Assembly (NCBI RefSeq): GCF_002899895.1
Contig: NZ_PPEI02000003.1
Location: 372,001 to 436,000 of the forward strand
DNA length: 64,000 nucleotides
Reading direction: 5' to 3'
Origin: Chryseobacterium oncorhynchi
GTDB lineage: Bacteria > Bacteroidota > Bacteroidia > Flavobacteriales > Weeksellaceae
Positions within the stretch are counted from its first letter, which is position 1, and every line of letters starts with the position of its first letter. The notes beneath the pieces are model-generated. The model ran no database searches. It worked only from the letters and a program-made list of their open reading frames with translations, and had not been told where the DNA came from. A program made the translations under genes and the position numbers. Shown here one piece after another: positions 8,745-17,167 of the stretch.

Positions 8745-10037
8745 ATGGGAAAAAACAACTCCGGAACCCGTCGGATTCAACCGATTCTTTGGATATCCAC
8801 ATTATATTTTGCAATGGGCGTTCCCTTTGTAACCATTAATGCGGTTTCAGGAATTATGTATAAAGATATGGGCATTTCAGATTCAAAAATTACATTCTGG
8901 ACGGCTCTTATTATGTTTTCATGGACGTTGAAGCCTCTTTGGAGCCCTTTTTTGGAGATTTACAAAACCAAAAAATTCTTTGTTGTTGCTGCCCAGTTTG
9001 CTATAGGAATTCTGTTTGCCCTGATTGCATTAAGCTTGCCACTACCTGATTTTTTCAAATACAGTATTGCCCTTTTTGCCGTCATTGCATTTTGTGGAGC
9101 AACCCATGATGTAGTGGCAGACGGAACGTATATTGGTTTCCTTACCAATAAAGAACAGGCAAAATATATTGGTTGGCAGGGTGCTTTCTATAATCTGGCT
9201 AAAATTATCAGCAGTGGAGCATTGGTCTACTTTGCCGGATTTTTAGAGAAAACAAAAGGAGTTACCCGTGCATGGATGATCATTATGGTGATCTATGCGT
9301 TGCTATTTTTTGTATTGGCGATTTATCATTATTTGATTCTCCCAAAAGAGGAGAAGCAAGCGCATCAGAAAGATGAAAAAACAGCCGGAAATGTCCGTAA
9401 AGAATTGCTGAAAGTTATTACTTCATTCTTTACCAAAAAAAGCATTTTGTGGTCTGTGTTGTTCATTATCCTGTATCGCTTTGCAGAGGGATTTGCCATT
9501 AAGATAGCGCCTTTGTTTTTTAAGGCACCAAGAACTTCAGGCGGATTAGGATTATCTACCTCAGACATTGGACTTATATATGGAACTTATGGTTCAGCAG
9601 CATTCATTTTAGGATCAGTCCTTGCCGGATATTTTATTTCAGCTCGCGGATTGAAGAAATCTTTGATATGGCTGTGTTGTGCATTCAATATCCCATTTGT
9701 AGTATATGCACTACTGGCTTATTATCAGCCGATAGATCTTTTCCCCGTAGGAATTGCGGTAGTAGTAGAATACTTTGGCTATGGGTTTGGGTTTGTAGGG
9801 TTGATGCTGTATATGATGCAGCAGATTGCTCCGGGAAAACATAAAACTGCCCATTATGCCTTTGCAACAGGGATCATGAACCTTGGAGTGATGATTCCGG
9901 GAATGTTTAGTGGAATGATTAGTGACTGGATCGGATATAAGATGTTCTTTATCTGGGTGTTGTTTGCTACAATTCCGGCATTTCTTGTGACCTTATGGGT
10001 ACCTTTTCCTTATTCAGAAAATCAGAAAGAAGAATAA
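8745..10037 (+). CDS. MFS transporter, likely Man-GlcNAc disaccharide carrier
   Basis: A 430-residue inner-membrane carrier with about 12 hydrophobic segments and a central cytoplasmic loop (near residues 200-225, rich in K and E). The general sequence style is that of the AmpG/PAT-like branch of the major facilitator superfamily. It precedes a GH130 phosphorylase by 44 bases. MFS-GH130 pairs in Bacteroidota loci import beta-mannosyl disaccharides that are phosphorolysed inside the cell. From context the cargo would be Man-beta-1,4-GlcNAc, the core left after mannosidase trimming of an endoglycosidase-released N-glycan. The family call is firm; the substrate is inference. Confidence 0.82.
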   Translation: MGKNNSGTRRIQPILWISTLYFAMGVPFVTINAVSGIMYKDMGISDSKITFWTALIMFSWTLKPLWSPFLEIYKTKKFFVVAAQFAIGILFALIALSLPLPDFFKYSIALFAVIAFCGATHDVVADGTYIGFLTNKEQAKYIGWQGAFYNLAKIISSGALVYFAGFLEKTKGVTRAWMIIMVIYALLFFVLAIYHYLILPKEEKQAHQKDEKTAGNVRKELLKVITSFFTKKSILWSVLFIILYRFAEGFAIKIAPLFFKAPRTSGGLGLSTSDIGLIYGTYGSAAFILGSVLAGYFISARGLKKSLIWLCCAFNIPFVVYALLAYYQPIDLFPVGIAVVVEYFGYGFGFVGLMLYMMQQIAPGKHKTAHYAFATGIMNLGVMIPGMFSGMISDWIGYKMFFIWVLFATIPAFLVTLWVPFPYSENQKEE

Positions 10038-10081
10038 ATCAATTAGTAAACAAATTTAAATATAAAAGTAAAAAATACTTT

Positions 10082-11053
10082 ATGACAGCTCAATCAGTAA
10101 TGATCCCTTGGCAGGATCGCCCGGAAGGTTGCAATGATATCATGTGGAGGTTTTCCGAAAACCCGATCATTAACAGATATGCAATACCAACATCTAATAG
10201 TATATTCAATAGTGCAGTGATTCCTTTTGAGGATGGATTTGCAGGGGTGTTCCGTTGTGATAACAAAGCGGTACAGATGAATATTTTTGCTGGTTTCAGT
10301 AAAGATGGAATCAATTGGGATATCAATCATGATCCTATCGAAATGCAGGCAGGAAATACCGACATGATTGAATCCGATTACAAATATGATCCCCGCGTTA
10401 CTTTTATAGAAGATCGTTATTGGATTACATGGTGCAATGGGTATAACGGACCTACCATCGGTATTGGATATACGTTTGACTTTAAAGAGTTTTTCCAGTG
10501 CGAAAATGCATTTCTTCCATTCAATAGAAACGGAGTGCTTTTCCCGGAAAAAATCAATGGTAAATATGCCATGTTGAGCCGTCCGAGCGACAATGGGCAT
10601 ACACCTTTTGGAGATATTTACATCAGCTATAGTCCTGATATGAAATATTGGGGAGAACACCGTTGTGTAATGAAAGTAACTCCTTTTGAAGACAGTGCAT
10701 GGCAATGTACAAAGATTGGAGGTGGACCGGTTCCCATTAAGACAGAAGAAGGATGGTTGCTTTTTTACCATGGAGTGATCAATACATGTAGAGGTTTCAG
10801 GTATTCGATGGGGGCAGCTTTGCTTGATCTTGAAGACCCAACAAAAGTATTATACAGAACTAAGCCTTATTTATTGGCTCCGGCAGAAGTATATGAGCTG
10901 ACAGGAGATGTTCCTAATGTAGTTTTCCCTTGTGCGGCGTTAACGGAAGGTGACAAGGTAACGGTATATTACGGTGCTGCAGATACTGTAGTAGCGATTG
11001 CCTTTGGATATATTTCAGAAATTATTGATTTTATGAAAAAGAATTCAATCTAA
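10082..11053 (+). CDS. GH130 beta-1,4-mannosyl-N-acetylglucosamine phosphorylase
   Basis: A 323-residue cytoplasmic five-bladed beta-propeller enzyme. It would use phosphate to split Man-beta-1,4-GlcNAc into mannose-1-phosphate and GlcNAc. Support comes from [19 protein letters not shown] near the start and YKYDPRVTF, with Asp103 in the place of the GH130 general acid. There is no signal peptide. The frame is open upstream to an ATG at 9995, but that start would overlap the MFS gene by 43 bases and adds residues unlike the family, so the ATG at 10082 is chosen. Its place between an MFS carrier and mannosidases matches the N-glycan branch of GH130 (subfamily 2). Confidence 0.9.
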   Translation: MTAQSVMIPWQDRPEGCNDIMWRFSENPIINRYAIPTSNSIFNSAVIPFEDGFAGVFRCDNKAVQMNIFAGFSKDGINWDINHDPIEMQAGNTDMIESDYKYDPRVTFIEDRYWITWCNGYNGPTIGIGYTFDFKEFFQCENAFLPFNRNGVLFPEKINGKYAMLSRPSDNGHTPFGDIYISYSPDMKYWGEHRCVMKVTPFEDSAWQCTKIGGGPVPIKTEEGWLLFYHGVINTCRGFRYSMGAALLDLEDPTKVLYRTKPYLLAPAEVYELTGDVPNVVFPCAALTEGDKVTVYYGAADTVVAIAFGYISEIIDFMKKNSI

Positions 11054-11075
11054 ATAATATAAAAAATTTAAAAAT

Positions 11076-11153
11076 ATGTTAAACAGTTTAATTTCTCTCC
11101 TTTTTGGGATTTTTATTATGGTTTTCATATTTTTAAACCAACTTTTAAATTAA
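11076..11153 (+). CDS. Possible 25-aa hydrophobic peptide
   Basis: An ATG-initiated frame of 25 codons lies between the GH130 and GH92 genes. The peptide starts MLNSLISLLFGIFIMVFI and would be a single membrane helix ending in NQLLN. There is no Shine-Dalgarno signal, but that is normal for this phylum. Small membrane peptides are easily produced by chance in AT-rich DNA, so this is only a candidate. I know no family for it. Confidence 0.25.
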   Translation: MLNSLISLLFGIFIMVFIFLNQLLN

Positions 11154-11175
11154 AAAAATTCCGACCTCTCTTATC

Positions 11176-13407
11176 ATGAAAAAAGAATTGTTTATCTGTC
11201 TTTTTACAGCCCTGATTTCTACAGCCAATGCCCAGCAAAATAAAAATGATGTTTTATCCTGGGTAGATCCTTTCATTGGAACAGGAGGGCATGGCCATAC
11301 ATTTCCGGGAGCGACCACACCGTTTGGAATGATTCAGCTAAGCCCGGATCAGAATACCAAAAGCGGAGATTGGGATTGGTGTTCAGGGTACCATTACAGC
11401 AGTAAAACCATTATGGGATTCAGTCATAATCACCTTAGTGGAACAGGATGGGCAGATCTTGGAGACATTTTGGTGATGCCTACGGTGGGACAGATAAAAA
11501 TGGTTCCGGGATCAGAAGATAAGCCTGAAACGGGTTATCGTTCAACTTTCAGCCATGATAAGGAAACTGCAGCGCCTGGATATTATTCAGTAATGCTTGA
11601 TAGCTATGGAGTTAAAGCGGAACTTACTGCCTCTCCAAGAGTAGGGTTTCATAAATATACATTCCCCAAAAGTGAGGAAGCCAATATCATTATCGATCCT
11701 ACCAATAAAATCTTCGGTAATATCTATCATACACTGGTAAGCATTGAGGGGAACAATAAAATAAAGGGATATTGCTACAGTAACGGATGGGGTGGTAAAC
11801 GATTTGCCTATTTCGTGATGGAGTTCTCCAAACCGTTCAAATCTTACGGTGTTTATGCTGAAGGAAAAGTAAAAAATAATGAAAAAATAGCCCTTGCTAA
11901 AGATGCCAAAGCTTTTGTAAGATTCTCTACAGAAGATAGCGAAAGCATTGAAGTAAAAGTTTCTTTATCTCCGGTAAGCACAGAAAATGCACAAGAGAAC
12001 TTTGATACAGAAGCAAAGAATGTAGATTTTGCAATGGCAAAGGAAACCGCTCAAAAAACATGGAGAGATTTGATCGGTAGATTTCAGGTAACAGGAGGTA
12101 CGGATAGTCAGAGAAAAATCTTCTACACAGGAGTTTATCATACATTCATTGCGCCCAATCTTTATATGGATGTTAATGGAGATTATGTAGCTGCTCAGGA
12201 AAATATGAATACCAAGTGGTTTACCAACTACAGTACCTATTCATATTGGGACGGGTTTAGGGCAACGCATCCATTGCTTACCATTATGGATCAAAAACAT
12301 ACTAAAGAATTCGCCAATTCTTTAATTAGCAGATACACAGATCGTAAAGACCACATGCCAATCTGGGAATTGTGTGGATATGATAACTTTTGCATGTTGG
12401 GCTATCACAGTACATCGGTAATTTGGGATGCTATCTCTAAGGGAGTACCCGGTATTGATGCTGAAAAAGCCTTTGCAGCTATGAAAGATGCTTCTCTTAC
12501 AGATAAAATGAGCAGTAGTGATGGTGGAGGCGGGCTTAATGATTATATCAAGCTTGGCTACTCCCCTTCAGAAAACGGAGCTTCTGTTTCTGCAACATTA
12601 GAGTATTCCTATGATGACTGGTGTATTCAGCAACTGGCAGAAAAACTGGGCAAAAAAGATGAAGCTGAGGTGTACAGAAAACGTTCCATGAACTTCCTGA
12701 ATACATTCAATAAAGAAAATAATCATTTCTGGCCAAGACAAAAAGACGGGAAATTCTTAGCAAATTTTGCTTTGAACGACTGGAAGAAGCTTCAACCACA
12801 CTGGGTTTCCGGAAATATCTGGGCCTATGATTTCTTTGTTCCGCATCAGATTGATGAAATGATGAATCTGTACGGAGGTAAAAAAGGTTTTGAAGAAAAA
12901 CTGGATAAAACATTTACAGAAGCACTTAACATGGAGGGCGAGCAACATGTTGATATTTCCGGATTCATTGGGTCTTTAGGATTTGGAGATGAGCCGGGAC
13001 ATCATGTTCCTTATTTGTATAACTATGCAGGAAGCCCGTACAAGACGCAGAAAATGGTAAAATACATCCGTGACAATATGTATGCAGCTAAGCCGGACGG
13101 AATCGTCAATAACGAAGATTGTGGACAAATGTCAGCCTGGTATATTTTCTCATCATTAGGATTTTATCCTGTAACGCCCGGGAAACCGGTCTATGCAATC
13201 GGTGCTCCTCAGTTTCCGAAAGCTTCTTTACAATTGGAAAATGGGAAGACATTTACAGTGATTGCAGATAAAATATCAGACAAAAATATCTATGTACAGA
13301 AAATGTTCCTTAACGGGAAAGAGTACAAAAGCTGGGAACTGAACCATACTGACATCATGAATGGTGGCGAACTTAGATTTGTAATGGGAAGTAAACCTGT
13401 AAAATAA
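11176..13407 (+). CDS. GH92 alpha-mannosidase with substituted catalytic acid
   Basis: A 743-residue exported exo-alpha-mannosidase of the calcium-dependent GH92 family; signal peptide about residues 1-20. The N-terminal beta-sandwich shows the family mark DPFIGTGGHGHTFPGATTPF (31-50). The catalytic (alpha/alpha)6 domain has GDEPGHH (604-610) and NNEDCGQ (645-651), with Asp648 as the likely base. In most GH92 enzymes the general acid is the Glu of EGNxWxY; here the aligned segment is SGNIWAY, with Ser545 in its place. It belongs to the NEPxHH subgroup, so a linkage other than alpha-1,2, or an unusual substrate, is likely. It would act in the periplasm on imported glycan. Confidence 0.92.
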   Translation: MKKELFICLFTALISTANAQQNKNDVLSWVDPFIGTGGHGHTFPGATTPFGMIQLSPDQNTKSGDWDWCSGYHYSSKTIMGFSHNHLSGTGWADLGDILVMPTVGQIKMVPGSEDKPETGYRSTFSHDKETAAPGYYSVMLDSYGVKAELTASPRVGFHKYTFPKSEEANIIIDPTNKIFGNIYHTLVSIEGNNKIKGYCYSNGWGGKRFAYFVMEFSKPFKSYGVYAEGKVKNNEKIALAKDAKAFVRFSTEDSESIEVKVSLSPVSTENAQENFDTEAKNVDFAMAKETAQKTWRDLIGRFQVTGGTDSQRKIFYTGVYHTFIAPNLYMDVNGDYVAAQENMNTKWFTNYSTYSYWDGFRATHPLLTIMDQKHTKEFANSLISRYTDRKDHMPIWELCGYDNFCMLGYHSTSVIWDAISKGVPGIDAEKAFAAMKDASLTDKMSSSDGGGGLNDYIKLGYSPSENGASVSATLEYSYDDWCIQQLAEKLGKKDEAEVYRKRSMNFLNTFNKENNHFWPRQKDGKFLANFALNDWKKLQPHWVSGNIWAYDFFVPHQIDEMMNLYGGKKGFEEKLDKTFTEALNMEGEQHVDISGFIGSLGFGDEPGHHVPYLYNYAGSPYKTQKMVKYIRDNMYAAKPDGIVNNEDCGQMSAWYIFSSLGFYPVTPGKPVYAIGAPQFPKASLQLENGKTFTVIADKISDKNIYVQKMFLNGKEYKSWELNHTDIMNGGELRFVMGSKPVK

Positions 13408-13439
13408 GACTAATAAAAATAAACGAAACAAAAGTATCA

Positions 13440-14867
13440 ATGGAAAGGAGAGATTTTATTAAAACAAGTGCATTGGCAGGAGCCGGATTGCTGTTTACTC
13501 AAAATGTTTTTGCAAAAAACCTGGTCATAGAGGATTTTCCTATTGTCCGTGTTCCTAAAGCTAAAAGACATTTTACCAGTGAATCCGTAGAAAATGCCAT
13601 CGCAGCCTTTAAAAAGAAAGTTAAAAATAAAGAACTAAGCTGGCTCTTTGAAAACTGCTTTCCTAATACATTAGATACTACTGTTTTTTACACTGAAACC
13701 AATGGTGTTCCAGATACCTACGTGATTACGGGAGATATTGATGCCATGTGGCTTCGTGATAGTTCTGCTCAGGTTTTTCCTTATTTACAGTTCTCTAAAA
13801 AGGATGAAAAGCTTCATAAGCTTATCTCCGGAGTAATCCATAAGCAGACAACATTCATACTGAAAGATCCTTATGCCAACGCATTCTATAATGATGATCA
13901 AAAAATAAGCAAATGGAAAGAGTATGATCACACAGATATGAAGCCAGGAACTCATGAAAGAAAATGGGAGATCGACTCATTGTGTTATCCTATCCGTTTG
14001 GCTTATCATTTCTGGAAGACAACAGGAGATACAAAACCTTTTGATGACAATTGGCTGCAGGGGATCAAACTTACTTTGCAGACTTTTATAGAACAGCAGA
14101 GAAAAAAAGATTTAGGTCCTTACAAATTTGAACGTACAACATCTTGGGCTACGGATGGAGTTCCTATGGGTGGGTATGGCTATCCGACAAAGCCGGTAGG
14201 TCTTATCAGTTCCATGTTCCGTCCAAGTGATGATGCTACAATCTATGGGTTTTTGATTCCGTCCAATTTATTTGCAGTAGTAAGCTTACGTCAGGCTGCA
14301 GAAATGGTTTCCCAGATAAAAAATGATAAAACATTGGCTCAGCAACTGACCAGCCTTGCTGATGAGGTAGATGCAGCCATTAAAAAATACGGAATTTACA
14401 ATCATCCTGAATATGGGAAAATATATGCTTTTGAAGTCAATGGTTTTGGGAGCTATAACCTGATGGATGATGCGAATTGCCCAAGCTTGCTAGGTTTGCC
14501 TTATCTGGATGCTGTGAAATCTGATGATCCGGTGTATTTGAATACAAGAAAATTCGTTTGGTCAGAAAATAACCCGTTCTTTTTCAAAGGGAAGTTAGCC
14601 GAGGGAATAGGTGGCCCACACATTGGGCTTGATATGATCTGGCCAATGAGTATCATTATGAAAGCGCTCACTACAAAAGACAAAGGTGAGATCAGGTGGT
14701 GTATAGATACTTTGCAGAAAACTCATGGAGGAACAGGCTTTATGCATGAATCCTTCCATAAAGACAATGACAAGAAATTTACCAGAGAATGGTTTGCTTG
14801 GTCAAATACATTATTTGGAGAATTGCTATGGAAAACCTTTAATGAAAACCCAGAATTACTAGCATAA
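13440..14867 (+). CDS. GH125 exo-alpha-1,6-mannosidase (Tat-exported)
   Basis: A 475-residue GH125 enzyme (formerly DUF1237) that removes alpha-1,6-linked mannose with inversion. The N-terminus MERRDFIKTSALAGAGLLF is a twin-arginine signal, so it is probably exported folded to the periplasm. Family marks are MWLRDSSAQVFPYL, the loop RPSDDATIYGF, and TGFMHESFHKDN with a candidate catalytic Glu. It starts 32 bases after the GH92 gene. Together the two would strip the alpha-mannose arms of a high-mannose glycan down to the beta-mannosyl-GlcNAc core. Confidence 0.93.
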   Translation: MERRDFIKTSALAGAGLLFTQNVFAKNLVIEDFPIVRVPKAKRHFTSESVENAIAAFKKKVKNKELSWLFENCFPNTLDTTVFYTETNGVPDTYVITGDIDAMWLRDSSAQVFPYLQFSKKDEKLHKLISGVIHKQTTFILKDPYANAFYNDDQKISKWKEYDHTDMKPGTHERKWEIDSLCYPIRLAYHFWKTTGDTKPFDDNWLQGIKLTLQTFIEQQRKKDLGPYKFERTTSWATDGVPMGGYGYPTKPVGLISSMFRPSDDATIYGFLIPSNLFAVVSLRQAAEMVSQIKNDKTLAQQLTSLADEVDAAIKKYGIYNHPEYGKIYAFEVNGFGSYNLMDDANCPSLLGLPYLDAVKSDDPVYLNTRKFVWSENNPFFFKGKLAEGIGGPHIGLDMIWPMSIIMKALTTKDKGEIRWCIDTLQKTHGGTGFMHESFHKDNDKKFTREWFAWSNTLFGELLWKTFNENPELLA

Positions 14868-14976
14868 TTTTCTGTTTCATATCGCTCTTATTTTGAGGTG
14901 TTTTTCTTTAAAAAGAAGAATGCTGAGGGAATTCCATATCAAAATTTAACACAAAACATCACCAAAATTTATAGTA

Positions 14977-17109
14977 ATGAAAAAAAAATCCATCTTTACC
15001 GCACTCGCTGCTGTCATGCTTCAGTGTGGTTCCCAGCTTAATGCACAACAGCTTAATCCTACAGGAATATGCTATGTGGAAGTGAACAATAATAACCTCC
15101 TGAATGCAGGAGCATACAAATTGCAAACATCGAACAGCTATCTGTTCAATGTGGTAAATATTTTCGCAGCCAATATTAATTATGATACCAGCCGTGGCAG
15201 AGCCTATCTCTATTCTAATAATAATGTAACCAAGGTTCTTACCAATGCCGATACCTACATCAAACCGCTCCAGCAGAAAGGAATGAAAGTGGTATTGACC
15301 ATTTTGGGAAACCATCAGGGAGCGGGGATTTGTAATTTTCCTACCCGTGAGGCTGCAAAAGATTTTGCATTACAGCTTGCCAACACAGTTAATACTTACG
15401 GTCTGGATGGAATTGATTTTGATGATGAATATTCCGAGTATGGGCAAAACGGAACAGGACAGCCCAATGATAGTTCCTTTATAATGCTTGTTCAGGAATT
15501 AAAAGCATTGCTTCCTGATAAAATAATTTCATTCTATTATTACGGACCTGCGGCTTCAAAACTTTCATGGAACGGTGCCAGAGTGGGAGACTACGTCAAC
15601 TACAGCTGGAATGCGATGTACGGAACATTTTCTGCTCCCAACGTACCTCCGCTTACCAAAGCACAGATTTCTCCCGCAGCAGTATGGATGGGGAATACTT
15701 CCAATTCCACAACCACCAGTCTGGCAACTCAGACTAAAAATGGCGGTTACGGAGTATTCATGTGGTATGATCTTCACGGAACTAATGAAACAGCACAGCT
15801 TTCAGCAGGAACGCAGACCTTATATGGACAGCCAACTGTGTTAAGCGGTACTTTACAATCCTGGACACAAGGTGTAAATTGTGATGCTCCCATTGGGCTA
15901 TATACGAGTAACCCTACAGGTACAAGCGCAAAGTTGAATTGGTCTTCCGTAGGTACCAATACTTATGATATCGATTATAAACCGGCTTCCTCCACAACTT
16001 GGACGAATGCAGCATCAGCTCTTAGCTCTACTTCCATAACGATTTCAGGATTAACGGCCAATACCGAATATGACTGGAGAATAAGAACCAACTGTAGTGT
16101 GAAAAGTGCTTATATGTTTGCGCCAAGATTTAACAGTGGATCAGGGACAACAACTCCTACAGGATCTTATGCTCTTTCTCTGGATGGAAGCTCTGAATCA
16201 GGGGCTGCCGGAAACCTTACTCTGAGTGGTTCGGCGTTATCTTTTGAGGGCTGGATTAAACCTTCATCTTTCAAATCCGCATCTCCATATATTTCTTCAA
16301 TTATGGGAACGGAAGTAAGCGACAGTAATTCTGCATTCTTACGATTAGGAGACGCTGGTCTAGCCAATAATAAACTTCAGTTTGTTGTAAGTATTAACAA
16401 TGTACAGCAAAAACTAGCCTCAGCTACAGCTTTGAATGCCAATACCTGGTATCATGTTGCGGCAACCTACGATGGGGCTGCGATGAAACTTTACATCAAT
16501 GGTGTCTTGGATGCAAGCAAAGCACAAACCGGAAGTGTGAATTCAAACGGAGCATTCAATGTAGGATATTTATACAATACTTCTCGAAACTTTAACGGTA
16601 AAGTAGATGAGGTTAGAGTTTGGAAACGAGCATTAAGCCAAACGGAGATCAGTCAGAATATGTGTAATGTATCAGTTCCGGCTTCCTCTCTTTCTGCATA
16701 CTGGAAATTTAATGAAGGAAGTGGTTCTACGGTTCAGGATAGTTCAGGAAACGGAGCGAGCTTAACATTAACCGGAGTGGATTCTTCCAACTGGGGAACA
16801 GATCTGCCTTGTACAACAGGGACTTCAAAATTAGCAAGAAATGCAGGAGAACTCAATGTAAAGAATCAGATAAAGCTATACCCGAATCCGGTAAGCAAAT
16901 CTTCATCCCTTACAGTTACTGTACCTGATGAATACAGCAGAGGAAAATTAACGATTTATAATTTTAACGGAAAAGCCGTAGATACAAAATCACTGAATGC
17001 AGGTGATAACTTATATGAACTGACGAGACTTGGGGAAGGAAATTATATTCTTCAGTTTGAGTCTAAGGATGGAAGTCTGAAACAGACAGAACAATTAATG
17101 GTAAAATAA
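14977..17109 (+). CDS. GH18 endo-beta-N-acetylglucosaminidase (Endo F/H-like), LamG, T9SS
   Basis: A 710-residue secreted endoglycosidase that would cut between the two core GlcNAc residues of N-glycans. Order: signal peptide 1-23; GH18 barrel 25-295 with the DxxDxDxE motif DGIDFDDE (144-151), Glu151 as acid and Asp149 assisting; fibronectin III domain 302-385; LamG/concanavalin-like domain 396-610; T9SS sorting tail 632-710 opening with LYPNPV. The sequence around the catalytic site is of the Endo F1/Endo H type, which prefers high-mannose and hybrid glycans. The T9SS tail implies the cell surface or medium. A close paralogue follows after a terminator-like hairpin. Confidence 0.93.
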   Translation: MKKKSIFTALAAVMLQCGSQLNAQQLNPTGICYVEVNNNNLLNAGAYKLQTSNSYLFNVVNIFAANINYDTSRGRAYLYSNNNVTKVLTNADTYIKPLQQKGMKVVLTILGNHQGAGICNFPTREAAKDFALQLANTVNTYGLDGIDFDDEYSEYGQNGTGQPNDSSFIMLVQELKALLPDKIISFYYYGPAASKLSWNGARVGDYVNYSWNAMYGTFSAPNVPPLTKAQISPAAVWMGNTSNSTTTSLATQTKNGGYGVFMWYDLHGTNETAQLSAGTQTLYGQPTVLSGTLQSWTQGVNCDAPIGLYTSNPTGTSAKLNWSSVGTNTYDIDYKPASSTTWTNAASALSSTSITISGLTANTEYDWRIRTNCSVKSAYMFAPRFNSGSGTTTPTGSYALSLDGSSESGAAGNLTLSGSALSFEGWIKPSSFKSASPYISSIMGTEVSDSNSAFLRLGDAGLANNKLQFVVSINNVQQKLASATALNANTWYHVAATYDGAAMKLYINGVLDASKAQTGSVNSNGAFNVGYLYNTSRNFNGKVDEVRVWKRALSQTEISQNMCNVSVPASSLSAYWKFNEGSGSTVQDSSGNGASLTLTGVDSSNWGTDLPCTTGTSKLARNAGELNVKNQIKLYPNPVSKSSSLTVTVPDEYSRGKLTIYNFNGKAVDTKSLNAGDNLYELTRLGEGNYILQFESKDGSLKQTEQLMVK

Positions 17110-17117
17110 AAAAACGG

Positions 17118-17146
17118 GTCATTGGGCTTAGTCCCAATGACTTTTT
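17118..17146 (+). terminator. Intra-operon hairpin between the two GH18 genes
   Basis: The perfect 9-bp stem GTCATTGGG (17118-17126) / CCCAATGAC (17133-17141), with a 6-base loop, is followed by TTTTT. It sits 8 bases after the first GH18 stop and 22 bases before the next start. It has the form of an intrinsic terminator and could make the upstream genes more abundant than the downstream ones. Confidence 0.7.
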
Positions 17147-17167
17147 CTACTATAAAATTAATATACT

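Noticed and set aside
9995-10081. Upstream start for the GH130 gene at 9995
   Set aside because: It would overlap the MFS coding region by 43 bases and add 29 basic residues unlike GH130 proteins. The ATG at 10082 gives the expected start.
10094-10771. Long open frame of 225 codons on the minus strand inside the GH130 gene
   Set aside because: It mirrors the codon pattern of a well-supported enzyme gene, has no recognisable domain, and no promoter or neighbour supports it.
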